Source: Psychrobacter raelei (GTDB lineage: Bacteria; Pseudomonadota; Gammaproteobacteria; Pseudomonadales; Moraxellaceae). Taken from it: DNA of 64,000 nucleotides. Every line of letters begins with the position of its first letter. Position 1 is the first letter of the stretch. The stretch covers positions 992,001 to 1,056,000 of the forward strand of contig NZ_CP093310.2 of the NCBI RefSeq assembly GCF_022631235.3. Direction: 5' to 3'. The notes beneath the pieces are model-generated. The model was not told where the DNA came from. It saw nothing but the letters and a program-made list of their open reading frames with translations, and did not search any database. Made by a program: the position numbers and the translations under genes. Below, one piece after another: positions 16,438 to 25,375 of the stretch.

Positions 16438-17732
16438 TAATCGATGTAGTGCTTAACCAGAGGGCTTAAGTCAATCTCTACGCCAAGATTAACCAAGTTC
16501 CAGTATTGGCCCGAAACCGTACGGTCTATCATCATGGTAGAAGCTGAGGGCTGAAATTGTTTGAAGTATTTAAGCCCCTGCTTGGCTTGAGAGATGGCCT
16601 CGTGATGAACTTGGCTGCTACCAAAATCAAAGGGTCCGCTATGATAGGGAGCAATAGATAGGGGTTTTAACCCAATCTCTAGCCACTTTTGATAAAAGCT
16701 GCCTGGTATCAGCACCTCATCGACTCGGCGAATATCTAGAGCAATTAAGTCTTGCTCAAGCGCGGTCACATCACCTTTTAGAGCATGCTTAGCAAAGCGT
16801 CTAAACAGCTGAATCTCAGCATCACTGTACGTACGAATCCCACCAAAATCATAAGCAATCACGCTGCCATCAGGACGAAAAGCGAAGTTGCCAGGATGTG
16901 GATCACAGTGCATGCGATACAGCTCAAAGATTTGTCCGGCGCTAAAATGAAACAGTCTTGTGGCAATCTTTTGTTTCACCTCATTGTCCCAGCCAGCAGC
17001 TACGCTTAATGGCTCACCAAGCTCCTCGGTCAAGGTTAGGATGCGCCGTGTCGAGTGGCTTTTTATCACTTTGGGAATAATTAAACCTGGATCATCGGCA
17101 TGAAAAGCGGCAAAAATAGCCAAGTTTTGTGCCTCTTTGATGTAATCTAGCTCATCTTTTAGCGTATCACGTATTTCATTGAAAATTTGATCTTGTAGCT
17201 CTTTGCCCATGCTGAGCACACCGGTCATTTTCAGTGCCATTCTGACCTGTTTAAGGTCGCTATCGCAGTTTTTATCGACATCAGGATACTGCACTTTGAC
17301 CACAACGTGTTGACCTGTGGGTAAAATGGCCTTGTGAACTTGGCCGATGGAGGCCGCAGCAAAGGGCTGCTCTTCAAAGTGCTCATAGGCCTGCTCAATT
17401 GGCATGTTAAGCTCACGCTCAACTTGTGACTTAATTTGCGAATAGGGCATGGCAGGCGCGTCATTTTGCAGCTTCTCTAGTGCTGCGGCCACCTCGGGGG
17501 GAAAGACTTCTTTGTACTGTGAGGCAATTTGCCCCACTTTCATCACCGCCCCTTTCATCTCTCCTAAGGTGTCAGCAATTTGGATGCCGACATCTTGTAG
17601 CATTTGCGAGCGGGCTTCTGCGCGCTTATTTTCATCACTAGAGAGACTTTTAAACGAGTTTTTAGCCGCCTTTCCAGCGATACTTGCGGTCATACCGGCA
17701 AGCTTCATAAACCGTTTGCTTGATGATGTCAT
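16434..17732 (-). CDS. ABC1/AarF-like atypical kinase
   Basis: A 432-residue member of the UbiB/ADCK atypical kinase family, which supports ubiquinone or lipid metabolism. The diagnostic KxGQ motif (MKVGQIAS), the alanine-rich nucleotide loop AAASIGQVH, the VVVKVQYP lysine, HCDPHPGNF and the metal-binding YDFGG are all present. Unlike the second family member at 32213 it has no C-terminal membrane helices and keeps a true DFG. ATG 17732 is preferred over an upstream TTG. It belongs to the shorter paralogous group rather than to UbiB proper; its exact substrate is unknown. Confidence 0.88.
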   Translation of the reverse strand: MTSSSKRFMKLAGMTASIAGKAAKNSFKSLSSDENKRAEARSQMLQDVGIQIADTLGEMKGAVMKVGQIASQYKEVFPPEVAAALEKLQNDAPAMPYSQIKSQVERELNMPIEQAYEHFEEQPFAAASIGQVHKAILPTGQHVVVKVQYPDVDKNCDSDLKQVRMALKMTGVLSMGKELQDQIFNEIRDTLKDELDYIKEAQNLAIFAAFHADDPGLIIPKVIKSHSTRRILTLTEELGEPLSVAAGWDNEVKQKIATRLFHFSAGQIFELYRMHCDPHPGNFAFRPDGSVIAYDFGGIRTYSDAEIQLFRRFAKHALKGDVTALEQDLIALDIRRVDEVLIPGSFYQKWLEIGLKPLSIAPYHSGPFDFGSSQVHHEAISQAKQGLKYFKQFQPSASTMMIDRTVSGQYWNLVNLGVEIDLSPLVKHYIDY

Positions 17733-17841
17733 AGTTTGCAATGCCTTAACCCTTAAAAGGGATGTCTAAAGGGGGACAAGTGAGAAGTTAGGCTCACTGT
17801 TATGAGCCGAGCCCAATGATATATTGTTTGTTTTGAAGCCT

Positions 17842-17869
17842 ATTATAAGCGAAACCGGTAGTTTGTCAG
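17842..17869 (-). promoter_or_regulatory. promoter of the ABC1 kinase gene
   Basis: On the minus strand CTGACA (17864-17869) and TATAAT (17842-17847) are spaced 16 nt apart, about 110 bp before the ABC1 start. The remaining 17733-18032 gap holds two short inverted repeats (GGCTCA/TGAGCC near 17793 and TGACCTA/TAGGTCA at 17984-18001) without T-runs. Confidence 0.65.
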
Positions 17870-18032
17870 TGTCATTTTGAGGTATTAAATGGCAATGACT
17901 GTCCTATGTTGCTCGTGGGTAAGTTATTTTGGTAACCGCTTAAAGGGTGACCTAAGCATAAAGCGTGGTCTACGTTGAGGCGGTGACCTAGGTTTAGGTC
18001 ATTAGCTGTGCTTAAACGGCTCGATGGTGTGA

Positions 18033-18536
18033 TTATTTATCTTCATCTTGCTGCAATAAATAGCTCAGTGCCATGTCATAACCCAGATGGCCTAAGCCGC
18101 AGATAACACCGACCGCTTTGTCGCTAAAATACGAGTGGCTTCTAAAGGGCTCACGGCTGTGGATATTGGATAAATGCACCTCGATAAAAGGTTTGTTTAT
18201 ACCAAGTAGCGCATCACGCAGCGCAACGGAAGTGTGGGTAAATGCCGCAGGATTGATAATTACCGCATCAATTAAGTCTTCAGCGTCCGCTAAAATACCG
18301 TGATGTTGAACGGCATCGACCAGCTTGCCTTCATGGTTTGACTGAATACTAATCAGCTCAATATTTTGAGCATGAGCAGTCGCCGTTAAGCGCTGTTCAA
18401 TATCTTGTAAGGTGGTGTGGCCATAAATGTGTGGCTCACGCAGACCGAGCAAATTTAGATTGGGTCCATTAATCAGCAAAATACGGCGGTGCTGAAAAAG
18501 CTTAGGACTAGCGGCTGTGGAAGGGGAGTGCGACAT
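18033..18536 (-). CDS. aroQ: type II 3-dehydroquinate dehydratase
   Basis: Third step of the shikimate pathway, converting 3-dehydroquinate to 3-dehydroshikimate. From the ATG at 18536 the protein is 167 residues; the longer in-frame start adds 34 residues without family similarity. All type II signatures are present: [12 protein letters not shown] with the catalytic Tyr in [31 protein letters not shown] and the [13 protein letters not shown] loop with the catalytic His nearby. In many gammaproteobacteria aroQ precedes accBC, but here it stands alone. Confidence 0.96.
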   Translation of the reverse strand: MSHSPSTAASPKLFQHRRILLINGPNLNLLGLREPHIYGHTTLQDIEQRLTATAHAQNIELISIQSNHEGKLVDAVQHHGILADAEDLIDAVIINPAAFTHTSVALRDALLGINKPFIEVHLSNIHSREPFRSHSYFSDKAVGVICGLGHLGYDMALSYLLQQDEDK

Positions 18537-19120
18537 AAAGTGTTTTTTTCCGTTATTTATTTTTCTGTTATTTAGAGCATATCTGATCACATCGAGTAAA
18601 GCGCCATAGGCGAACCTATAAAGGCCAATAGTTATCATATGGCATTTTAAGAGATTTTAAAAAGTGATAGTCATTATTTCTTATATCAATACTAAAAGTA
18701 GGCTTTTAACTGGGTATTTACTCGATTTTGCCTCAAAATAGGCGCCTATACAGCTATAATAGCACACCTATTAAGTAGATATTAATAGGGCTTAACCCTA
18801 GATAATTAAAGACTTGGCGTAAAAATTAGATAAAAATTTTGCGCAGATAGTGTGAAAGTTATGTTAAAACACTTTGTGTTAATAAAAGGGCGTGCTATGA
18901 TTAGTTTTAGATAACAAACATGTCTGTAGTGTTACAGAGATGAGAAAAGCCTGTTTTTAAAGGCAAATTATCGTTTAATGAGCAATATAGTACATCGGCT
19001 TTGTTATTAAGTGGTCAAGAGCCACTTCTTATACCCAGTGTTAGCATTTCAGGCTTCAGCTTATATGCTTTAATTGGGGTTAAATTGAAGTTTTGTTAAT
19101 TAAGTTTTAGGAAGTAGATT
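18537..19120. other. 584-bp intergenic region between aroQ and the cold-shock gene
   Basis: AT-rich and without a credible gene. It must hold the divergent aroQ promoter and the cold-shock gene's leader. TTGTGT (18874) and TATGAT (18896), spaced 16 nt apart, would start a message near 18908 with a 5' untranslated region of about 210 nt. A small hairpin CTGTA/TACAG lies near 18923-18936. A TATAAT with no clear -35 lies near 18755. Confidence 0.5.
18874..18901 (+). promoter_or_regulatory. candidate promoter of the cold-shock gene
   Basis: TTGTGT (18874-18879) and TATGAT (18896-18901) are separated by 16 nt. Use of this site gives the long untranslated leader typical of cspA-type genes. Confidence 0.4.
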
Positions 19121-19336
19121 ATGTCAGCTCGTGAGCAAGGTACTGTTAAGTGGTTTAATGATGCAAAAGGCTTTGGCTTTATTCAACGTGAAAGCGGTGA
19201 AGATATCTTCGTTCATTTCCGCGCTATCCAAGGTGACGGCTACCGTTCACTTCAAGACGGCCAAAAAGTTGAATTTATCGTAACTGAAGGTGAAAAAGGC
19301 TTACAAGCTGAAGAAGTTACTAAAGTAGACGCTTAA
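19121..19336 (+). CDS. CspA-family cold-shock protein
   Basis: A 71-residue single cold-shock domain that binds single-stranded nucleic acid and melts RNA secondary structure. RNP1 (KGFGFI) and RNP2 (DIFVHF) are intact, with the usual GTVKWFND start. AGGAAG gives good ribosome binding. The long AT-rich leader upstream suggests post-transcriptional cold control, as in E. coli cspA. A hairpin terminator follows about 95 bp downstream. Which csp paralogue this is cannot be decided from one copy. Confidence 0.95.
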   Translation: MSAREQGTVKWFNDAKGFGFIQRESGEDIFVHFRAIQGDGYRSLQDGQKVEFIVTEGEKGLQAEEVTKVDA

Positions 19337-19381
19337 TTCAAATGCCGATGAAGCGTTTGTGAGATTAAGCTGGCAAGCCCC

Positions 19382-19420
19382 ACTTTTATCAAATGCTTTC
19401 CCGCTTTTATCAAACGCTTT
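19382..19420 (+). repeat. pair of 17-bp direct repeats after the cold-shock gene
   Basis: CTTTTATCAAATGCTTT and CTTTTATCAAACGCTTT occur 21 bp apart with one mismatch. They lie between the cold-shock stop and its terminator. No function is evident. Confidence 0.7.
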
Positions 19421-19430
19421 ATAGTTAGAC

Positions 19431-19492
19431 AGCCAATATGCCAAATCTTATAGCCGCCGTGCAGCGTAGGATTTGTTATGTTGGCTTTTTTT
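19431..19492 (+). terminator. terminator of the cold-shock gene
   Basis: A 17-bp imperfect stem (AGCCAA...AAATC with GATTT...TTGGCT) is followed by a run of T interrupted by one G. Confidence 0.75.
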
Positions 19493-19555
19493 GTTTGTGA
19501 TAGTTGTGCCAGCAACAGCAGATGTATGGTTAATATAGATCGATTGTTACAGTAC

Positions 19556-19585
19556 TTAGGATTAGGATTAGGATTAGGATTAGGA
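19556..19585 (+). repeat. five tandem TTAGGA hexamers
   Basis: Five exact consecutive copies of TTAGGA. They end at the -35 region of the helicase promoter. A hexamer array outside a coding region can change copy number by slippage. Confidence 0.9.
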
Positions 19586-19615
19586 TGGGCAATAATTGGG
19601 TCAATAGCCTATAAT
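19586..19615 (+). promoter_or_regulatory. candidate promoter of the RhlB-like helicase gene
   Basis: TGGGCA (19586-19591) and TATAAT (19610-19615) are spaced 18 nt apart, 42 bp before the start codon. The -35 abuts the TTAGGA array. Confidence 0.5.
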
Positions 19616-19656
19616 AGATAAAGATAATATTAACCCACAAAGATTAAGGAAGTTTA

Positions 19657-20808
19657 ATGGATGAGTTTATTACCTTTGCTGATTTGTCCTTAAGTGACAG
19701 TATCTTACGCTCAGTCAATGACTTAGGTTTTACCGAGTTGACCGGTATCCAAGCGCAGATTTTACCGCATACGTTAGCTGGGCAAGATGCCATTGGTCAG
19801 GCACAAACCGGAACAGGTAAGACAGCCACTTTTTTAATTACTATTATTGAGGCATTACTAAAGCGCCCATTTGCAGATGATGAAATGCGTTATATTGGCG
19901 AGCCAAGAGCGCTGATTTTGGCACCCACTCGAGAGTTGGCCAATCAGATCTATGACGATGCCATTGCCTTGACTAAACACACCAGATTACACAGTGTGTG
20001 CGTGATGGGTGGGATTGATTATGATAAGCAGATTGCCGCGCTAGATAAAAGCTATACCGATATTTTGATTGCCACCCCCGGGCGCTTGATTGACTTAATT
20101 TACAAAGGCCATGTGTTTTTAGATCGTATTGAAGCCTTTGTCTTAGATGAAGCCGATCGTATGCTAGATATGGGTTTTATTCCAGATATTAAGCGTTTGA
20201 TGCGTTATATGCCGCCCAACACCGATCGTCAAAGCCTGCTGTTTTCGGCCACCTTTAACCAAGATGTGATGAATCTAGCGTATCAATGGCTTATGAATCC
20301 GGTGTTCGTAGAGATTGAGCCTGAGCATAAGACCAGTGATTTGGTTGAGCAGCATTTTTATCTGTTGACCGAAGCCGATAAACCTCAAGCATTGACCCAG
20401 ATTTTGGCGCAGCCTGAGACAAAAAAGGTGATCGTATTTGCCAATCGCAAGGATCAGGTAAAACGCTTATATACCAAGTTAAGCGCGGATCACAATGTGG
20501 TGATGCTTTCAGGTGATGTGGATCAAGCCAAGCGTGAGCGTTACTTGGATAAATTTAAAAATGGCAATGCTAAGGTACTTGTGGCGACTGATGTGGCGGG
20601 ACGTGGCATTCATGTTGATGACATCAGCCATGTGGTCAATTACACCTTACCGGATCAGCCCGATGATTATGTACATCGCATCGGCCGTACTGGGCGGGCC
20701 GGCCAAAAAGGCATCAGTATCAGCTTTGTTAGTGAAGATGATGCCTTTAACCTGCCGGCCATTGAAGCGCATTTAGACCGCCACTTAAAGCTTGAGCAGT
20801 GGGGCTAA
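19657..20808 (+). CDS. rhlB: DEAD-box RNA helicase, RhlB-like
   Basis: ATP-dependent RNA helicase that unwinds structured RNA, often with the RNA degradosome. It has 383 residues and two RecA-like domains: Q motif (FTELTGIQAQ), Walker A AQTGTGKT, PTRELA, DEAD, SAT, then the second-domain motifs VATDVAGRGIHV and HRIGRTGRAG. The C-terminus stops soon after the core, unlike RhlE or DeaD, which favours RhlB. TAAGGAAG lies just before the ATG. It sits next to a cold-shock gene, a sensible pairing for low-temperature RNA metabolism. Confidence 0.9.
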   Translation: MDEFITFADLSLSDSILRSVNDLGFTELTGIQAQILPHTLAGQDAIGQAQTGTGKTATFLITIIEALLKRPFADDEMRYIGEPRALILAPTRELANQIYDDAIALTKHTRLHSVCVMGGIDYDKQIAALDKSYTDILIATPGRLIDLIYKGHVFLDRIEAFVLDEADRMLDMGFIPDIKRLMRYMPPNTDRQSLLFSATFNQDVMNLAYQWLMNPVFVEIEPEHKTSDLVEQHFYLLTEADKPQALTQILAQPETKKVIVFANRKDQVKRLYTKLSADHNVVMLSGDVDQAKRERYLDKFKNGNAKVLVATDVAGRGIHVDDISHVVNYTLPDQPDDYVHRIGRTGRAGQKGISISFVSEDDAFNLPAIEAHLDRHLKLEQWG

Positions 20809-20831
20809 GCTTCTAAGTCAAGGTGTTTAAA

Positions 20832-21902
20832 TTAAGGCTGGGTTGATGATGAGGTTGACTCAGCTGGCGGATGTTGGTGATTGTTCATATCTGTGATATC
20901 TGTGATATCTGTGATATCTGTGATATCTGTCATGTCTGCCATATTGTGATGGTCATGGCTGGTATCCATCGGCTCATCTGTTAAAGAATGATGGGGCATA
21001 TCTTGGTGATTCATAGCATGGTGGGCGCTATCATTTTGACTAGTATTCATATCAGACATATCTGACATATTGTGGCCTGAGGGCATCTCTGCCATGTGAT
21101 GAGCCTCATGCCCACTATCATGATCGGCTGCGTTGTTGATATGCATACTGTGTTCACTGTGCTCTGGCATGCTGCTGTCCATCATTTGATGTTGGCTATG
21201 CGCTGCGTGACTACCATGATGATGACCGTCGCCATGCTTCATGGTCAAAGGAATAAAGATAACAGCCAGCCCCGAGAGCAGCATAATAAGGCCATTTAAT
21301 TGACGCAAACGAAAGCGGCCAATCTGTTTGTGTAGCCAGCCGACGGTCTCATGGGTGGCCACCAGCATCGGCACAGTCCCTAAGCCAAATACGAACATCA
21401 ATAGCGCCCCTGAGGCCACGCCATTACCCACCGCTGCCATCAATAGAGCGCCATATACCAGACCACAAGGTAAAAAGCCCCAAAGCAGACCAGCGGCCAA
21501 CGCCCGAGGGAAGGTGGTCAGCGGAAATACTTTTTGGCGCAGTGGCGATAATTTTTTCCAGATGCCCATGCCCACTTTTTCAAGCTTATTCAAAAACGGT
21601 AAGCCCAGCATATTTAGACCGATAAATGCCAACACTAACCCCAATAAAATCCTAGGTAAGTTGTTGCCCATCATTAAAGGTGCCAAAACTGTGGTACCAA
21701 TAAGACCGGCTATCACCCCTAAAAAGGCGTAACTGAGCAATCGGCCGAAATGGTAAGTGACGATAAGCATCCGCTTTTTTGTGGCGCTAACTTCCTGCAT
21801 CGATAAGCCAAAAGCGGTCACAAGACCACCGCACATCCCTAAGCAATGCGGAGAGCCAAAAAAACCCATGGCCAAAGCGGCAACAAGTAAAGGTGTTGTC
21901 AT
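20832..21902 (-). CDS. TauE/SafE-family membrane protein with His/Met-rich copper-binding-like tail
   Basis: A 356-residue membrane protein. Residues 1-225 contain about six helices with the GSPHCLGMCGGL motif found in the sulfite exporter TauE/SafE proteins that accompany cbb3 oxidase assembly genes. The last roughly 130 residues are hydrophilic and very rich in His, Met and Asp, ending in repeated Asp-Ile-Thr units. Such tails bind copper or nickel in other proteins. ccoS lies 51 bp upstream in the same direction, so delivery of copper to cbb3 oxidase is the best guess (inference). No ccoNOQP or ccoGI genes are in the window. Confidence 0.85.
   Translation of the reverse strand: MTTPLLVAALAMGFFGSPHCLGMCGGLVTAFGLSMQEVSATKKRMLIVTYHFGRLLSYAFLGVIAGLIGTTVLAPLMMGNNLPRILLGLVLAFIGLNMLGLPFLNKLEKVGMGIWKKLSPLRQKVFPLTTFPRALAAGLLWGFLPCGLVYGALLMAAVGNGVASGALLMFVFGLGTVPMLVATHETVGWLHKQIGRFRLRQLNGLIMLLSGLAVIFIPLTMKHGDGHHHGSHAAHSQHQMMDSSMPEHSEHSMHINNAADHDSGHEAHHMAEMPSGHNMSDMSDMNTSQNDSAHHAMNHQDMPHHSLTDEPMDTSHDHHNMADMTDITDITDITDITDMNNHQHPPAESTSSSTQP
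20887..20931 (-). repeat. 9-bp tandem repeat inside the TauE/SafE gene
   Basis: Five near-exact copies of ATATCTGTG; on the coding strand each unit encodes Asp-Ile-Thr. Unit gain or loss would keep the frame and only change tail length. Confidence 0.9.
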
Positions 21903-21953
21903 AATACGTATCCAAAAGTTTATTAAGAATAAAAATCTAGGCGTCCATCAAGA

Positions 21954-22196
21954 CTATTTATCGTGGGTCTCTACAGATTCGGCAGGGGCTTTATTGACCT
22001 TTTTAGGCTGTGCTTTTTTGGCAGGGGGCGGGGTGGAGAGTGCTTGACGTCGCTCTTGGCGGTCATCGAGAATCACCCGCTGTGATTCGTTATCTAAGTC
22101 TTCAAACTGGTTGGATTTTACCGCATAACGCACCGCCCAAATGCCAATAACAAACAGCATAAGGCTCAGCGGTATCAACAAATACATACTGACCAT
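21954..22196 (-). CDS. ccoS: cbb3-type cytochrome oxidase assembly protein CcoS
   Basis: An 80-residue protein with one N-terminal transmembrane helix (about 5-24) followed by the family pattern AVKSNQFEDLDNESQRVILDD. CcoS is needed to place cofactors, including copper, into cbb3 oxidase. The C-terminal Lys/Pro/Ala-rich tail is longer than in most family members. ATG 22187 is an alternative start. It is probably cotranscribed with the TauE/SafE gene. Confidence 0.85.
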   Translation of the reverse strand: MVSMYLLIPLSLMLFVIGIWAVRYAVKSNQFEDLDNESQRVILDDRQERRQALSTPPPAKKAQPKKVNKAPAESVETHDK

Positions 22197-22423
22197 AACG
22201 AGATTTCCATTTTAATAGGGCGCCGCTTAATAATGAGGCGTCTATAATGATGAAAAGGAAGCTTATTTTGAGCCAACTATTATACGCTTGTTGGACGCTT
22301 AGTGCTGAGGTTTGCTTAAAGATTACTCAAATAAAGTCTTATCATATCGGTTAGCGGTCAAATGAGGGCATGATTGTGGGGATAGGCTTGGGGCAGCTGG
22401 TGATGATACAAAGAGTACGTACG

Positions 22424-23326
22424 CTAAAATACTTTGACATCTTCAGGCTTACGGCTACGTAGTAGGGTGTCAAAGCTGACTTCACTGGCGCGGCGACAGT
22501 TTTGTTGTGGCGCAAATACATCACGGGCGTAAGCGGCCAACTCATATAAAGTGCGCCGTGAGTGCTGCGCATTATCTTTAGGATGTCGCCAGCTTTTTTG
22601 CATGGGCAAAGGCGCCACTATCGGGCTGGTATGAATGTTATTGAGGGCAAATTGACGGCGGGTACGCGTCATGTGATAGGCATCTGTAATTAAATAAACG
22701 TCAGATAAGTTAAGACGCTTGGCAGTAAAGCGGGCATTCTCGCAAGTATTCATGCTGGCATTTTCGGTAATGATATTATCAATGCCATAGTTAAGCAGCC
22801 AGTCACGCATCCAAGGTGCTTCTACCCCTGTTAAGATGATGGGCAGGGGTTTTTTTTTATAATGCCAAATGACCGTCTGCATCCGATTCAGGCTGTATTG
22901 ATTTAAGACAATGCTATTGGGTGAAAGCTGTGGGGTGTTTTTTTGGGCTGGACTTGATGGCGGCCGATTGGCTACGTGGGTATCTGAGCCCTTATTTGCG
23001 ATGGCGGATTTTTGACGGTTGGGCTTATGATCGGCTTCAGTGAGCCCACCACCGAGTACCACATAGGCGGTTGGCTCATGCTCTGAGCGCCAGTTTAAGG
23101 GCAGCGTAGGCGCAGTGGCTGACTCAGCTTGGTTGGCGTTTAGATCATATATCAGCGGCCGCATGGCATGATTGGCTTCAGGTATAGGCAGGTGATTTAA
23201 TACCCACAGGCCTATCGTCGAAAACAGCGGGGTAAAAAAGCTGGCCACGCTTAGCATTAGCAGCATAATGACTGCGATAATACCTCGCTGCACTGCCTTT
23301 AAACTGCGCTGTAAAGCCTGACCCAT
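22424..23326 (-). CDS. DUF218 (YdcF/SanA/ElyC-type) envelope protein
   Basis: A 300-residue protein with an N-terminal hydrophobic segment (about 15-45) and a DUF218 domain recognised by VVLGGG, LTGVEAPWMRDWL, NTCENARFT and ITDAYHMTRTRRQF. Family members such as ElyC and SanA act in envelope integrity and peptidoglycan precursor metabolism. A roughly 45-residue polar insert (Lys/Asn/Ser/Pro-rich, about 105-150) splits the domain after VVLGGG. ATG 23326 is chosen; an in-frame GTG lies three codons earlier. Its end is 227 bp from ccoS, so the two may be separate units. Confidence 0.82.
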   Translation of the reverse strand: MGQALQRSLKAVQRGIIAVIMLLMLSVASFFTPLFSTIGLWVLNHLPIPEANHAMRPLIYDLNANQAESATAPTLPLNWRSEHEPTAYVVLGGGLTEADHKPNRQKSAIANKGSDTHVANRPPSSPAQKNTPQLSPNSIVLNQYSLNRMQTVIWHYKKKPLPIILTGVEAPWMRDWLLNYGIDNIITENASMNTCENARFTAKRLNLSDVYLITDAYHMTRTRRQFALNNIHTSPIVAPLPMQKSWRHPKDNAQHSRRTLYELAAYARDVFAPQQNCRRASEVSFDTLLRSRKPEDVKVF

Positions 23327-23465
23327 GATTTCCACACTAGGTTTGTCGAAGAGAGCTAAGAATTATAGCCAGTTATGGGTGTGATTTGCCATTGTTTTAT
23401 TGCGATAAAATTATGAAAAAAACAACTTTTGGGCGGGTTAATCCACTACAAAAAAAGTTGATCAC

Positions 23466-24617
23466 TTAAGGTGCGGCGGTATAACTGGCCTGCTCATCTA
23501 CCCAGACTGGCTCACGCTCAAGCTCAATACCGAACTTGTCTTTAATGCTGCGCTGAATGAACTGCTGAGTGGCTAAAATATCCGCTTGAGAGGCAGGCGT
23601 GGTGCTGTCCAAAGTGCTGTGATTGACCAAGACTAAGGCTTGTTTGGCATGGGTTAAAATCGGATTGATACCTTGGCCTTTAAGTCCGGCAGTATCGATC
23701 AGCCAACCGGCTGCCACCTTAGTATGTGCCTCATCAACGCGGTAGCCAACAATCCCAGGATACTCATGTTGTAACTGTGCAAATTGCTCCGTGCCGATGA
23801 TGGGGTTTTTAAAGAAGCTGCCACAGTTAGGTAGAACAGCAGGGTCGGGCAGCTTTGATTGACGAATGTCAATAATGGCATGCATCACATCAATTGGGCC
23901 AATAGCTGAGCGATTATCCGCTTGAGCCAGACTCAATGCTAGGCAGGCCACATCACCATAATCGGCATTGACTTGGGTGGCGTCTTTGTGCAGTTTAAAG
24001 CCTACGCGAGTAATGAGCCATTGTCCGGCTTGCTGCTTAAATAGGCTATCGCGGTAATTAAATTGGCAGTCCGCTTTGTCAAAGTCATGCCATTTTTGAG
24101 TGGGTAAATGAAACGCTTTAATATGGGTAAGACAGTCCTCTAGCTGCACCCCATAAGCGCCAATGTTTTGTACCGGCGAGGCACCGACCAGACCTGGGAT
24201 TAAGGCTAAGTTTTCAAGCCCATACCAGCCGTTATTGACGGTGTAGAGTACCAGCTCATGCCAGTTTTCCCCGCCCATAACCTCAAGACTTACGCTGTGC
24301 TCATCTTCGGCCAAAACCTCTATGCCTTTGAACACAGGATGTAATACTTGAGCTTGTAGCTGTTTGGGTAGAATCACATTACTGCCGCCTGAGAGCACGA
24401 ACAGCGGCGCATCACCTTCTTTTAGCTTAGCAATAGCCGGTTCAACTTGCGCCTCTTGCTCAAGGGTTATCAGCTGCATTGCTTGGCAAGACAGGCGCAT
24501 AGTATTGTGTGCCAATAATTGGGCAGGGGCAGTTATCAACTTGGCCAAGTTAAAATCAGAGTCTGCCTGATTTGAGGCAGTAGTCACAGAGGCGGTAGTG
24601 TGAAAAGAGGGGCACAT
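23466..24617 (-). CDS. murB: UDP-N-acetylenolpyruvoylglucosamine reductase
   Basis: FAD enzyme that reduces UDP-GlcNAc-enolpyruvate to UDP-MurNAc, the second committed step of peptidoglycan synthesis. It has 383 residues, about 40 longer than E. coli MurB because of N-terminal residues 1-40; a later start is possible. FAD-binding LSGGSNVIL and GLENLALIPG are present, with the YRDSLFK Tyr-Arg, the catalytic Ser in NCGSFFKNP and the C-terminal catalytic Glu in LEREPVWV. The type I Tyr loop is retained. Confidence 0.96.
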   Translation of the reverse strand: MCPSFHTTASVTTASNQADSDFNLAKLITAPAQLLAHNTMRLSCQAMQLITLEQEAQVEPAIAKLKEGDAPLFVLSGGSNVILPKQLQAQVLHPVFKGIEVLAEDEHSVSLEVMGGENWHELVLYTVNNGWYGLENLALIPGLVGASPVQNIGAYGVQLEDCLTHIKAFHLPTQKWHDFDKADCQFNYRDSLFKQQAGQWLITRVGFKLHKDATQVNADYGDVACLALSLAQADNRSAIGPIDVMHAIIDIRQSKLPDPAVLPNCGSFFKNPIIGTEQFAQLQHEYPGIVGYRVDEAHTKVAAGWLIDTAGLKGQGINPILTHAKQALVLVNHSTLDSTTPASQADILATQQFIQRSIKDKFGIELEREPVWVDEQASYTAAP

Positions 24618-24689
24618 AGGCAGCTTACGACTCAGTTTGGGTGAATAAAAAGGGCAATCAAATAAGGCGGATATTTACAAAACAACAGC

Positions 24690-25190
24690 TTACATCTGCC
24701 ATGAGACAATCCAAGCGTCTACCGAAGATTCTAGGCGTTTAATGACCTCTTCAAAGCCCTCTTTACCGCCATAATAAGGATCTGGGACATCTTGCTTAAG
24801 GTAGCTGATGTCCACCTCACTCATCAAGGCCAGCTCGGCCAGTTTTGTTGTAGGGGTGCTTTGGGACACTTGATCTTTAATGGCTTGTAAGTCTTTTAGG
24901 TTCTGCGCATCCATTGCTAAGATTAAGTCAAAGTCGATAAAATCTTGTGGGCTAACTTGACGCGCCACCAGCTTGCTGATGTTGTAGCCGTGCTGCTTAG
25001 CATGCACCTGCGCTCTGGGGTCAGGGTGCTTGCCAATGTGCCAGTCGCCCGTACCTGCAGAGTCGATTTTCATCGTAAGCCCAGCAATGGCGGTACGCTG
25101 TCTCATGATACCCTCAGCCGTAGGCGAGCGGCAAATGTTCCCAAGACATACTAGCAATACAGACTTTGGCATAGCATCTGACATCGGCAT
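24690..25190 (-). CDS. low-molecular-weight protein tyrosine phosphatase
   Basis: A 166-residue phosphatase with the P-loop CLGNICRSP at about residues 15-23 and the general-acid Asp in DPYYGG at about 135-140. Bacterial members dephosphorylate tyrosine kinases of capsule export or other targets. No BY-kinase or capsule gene is adjacent, so the partner is unknown. It lies between murB and hslR, all on the minus strand. Confidence 0.93.
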   Translation of the reverse strand: MPMSDAMPKSVLLVCLGNICRSPTAEGIMRQRTAIAGLTMKIDSAGTGDWHIGKHPDPRAQVHAKQHGYNISKLVARQVSPQDFIDFDLILAMDAQNLKDLQAIKDQVSQSTPTTKLAELALMSEVDISYLKQDVPDPYYGGKEGFEEVIKRLESSVDAWIVSWQM

Positions 25191-25375
25191 AATAAAACCT
25201 TTAAATTTTTATAAATAAGTAGGTGCCGTGGCTTTGGGCTTACAAATAAGCGCTGCCGGCAATAGGGCGCTATTCTAACAACCTTGACCAAGAAACGATA
25301 GGGGCAGAAGCTTAACTACAAAAAGTGAATAGGTGGTGATGACAAAGAAGCCAACTTGCCCTGCGGGGCGTTAGA

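Noticed and set aside
18537..18638. 34-residue N-terminal extension of AroQ
   Set aside because: Not similar to the family, and the ATG at 18536 gives the usual length.
19556..19585. TTAGGA array as telomeric DNA
   Set aside because: Only five units in the interior of a bacterial chromosome segment; a simple-sequence repeat is enough.
20887..20931. Repeat array as a CRISPR
   Set aside because: Units are only 9 bp, contiguous and without spacers, and they encode Asp-Ile-Thr in frame.
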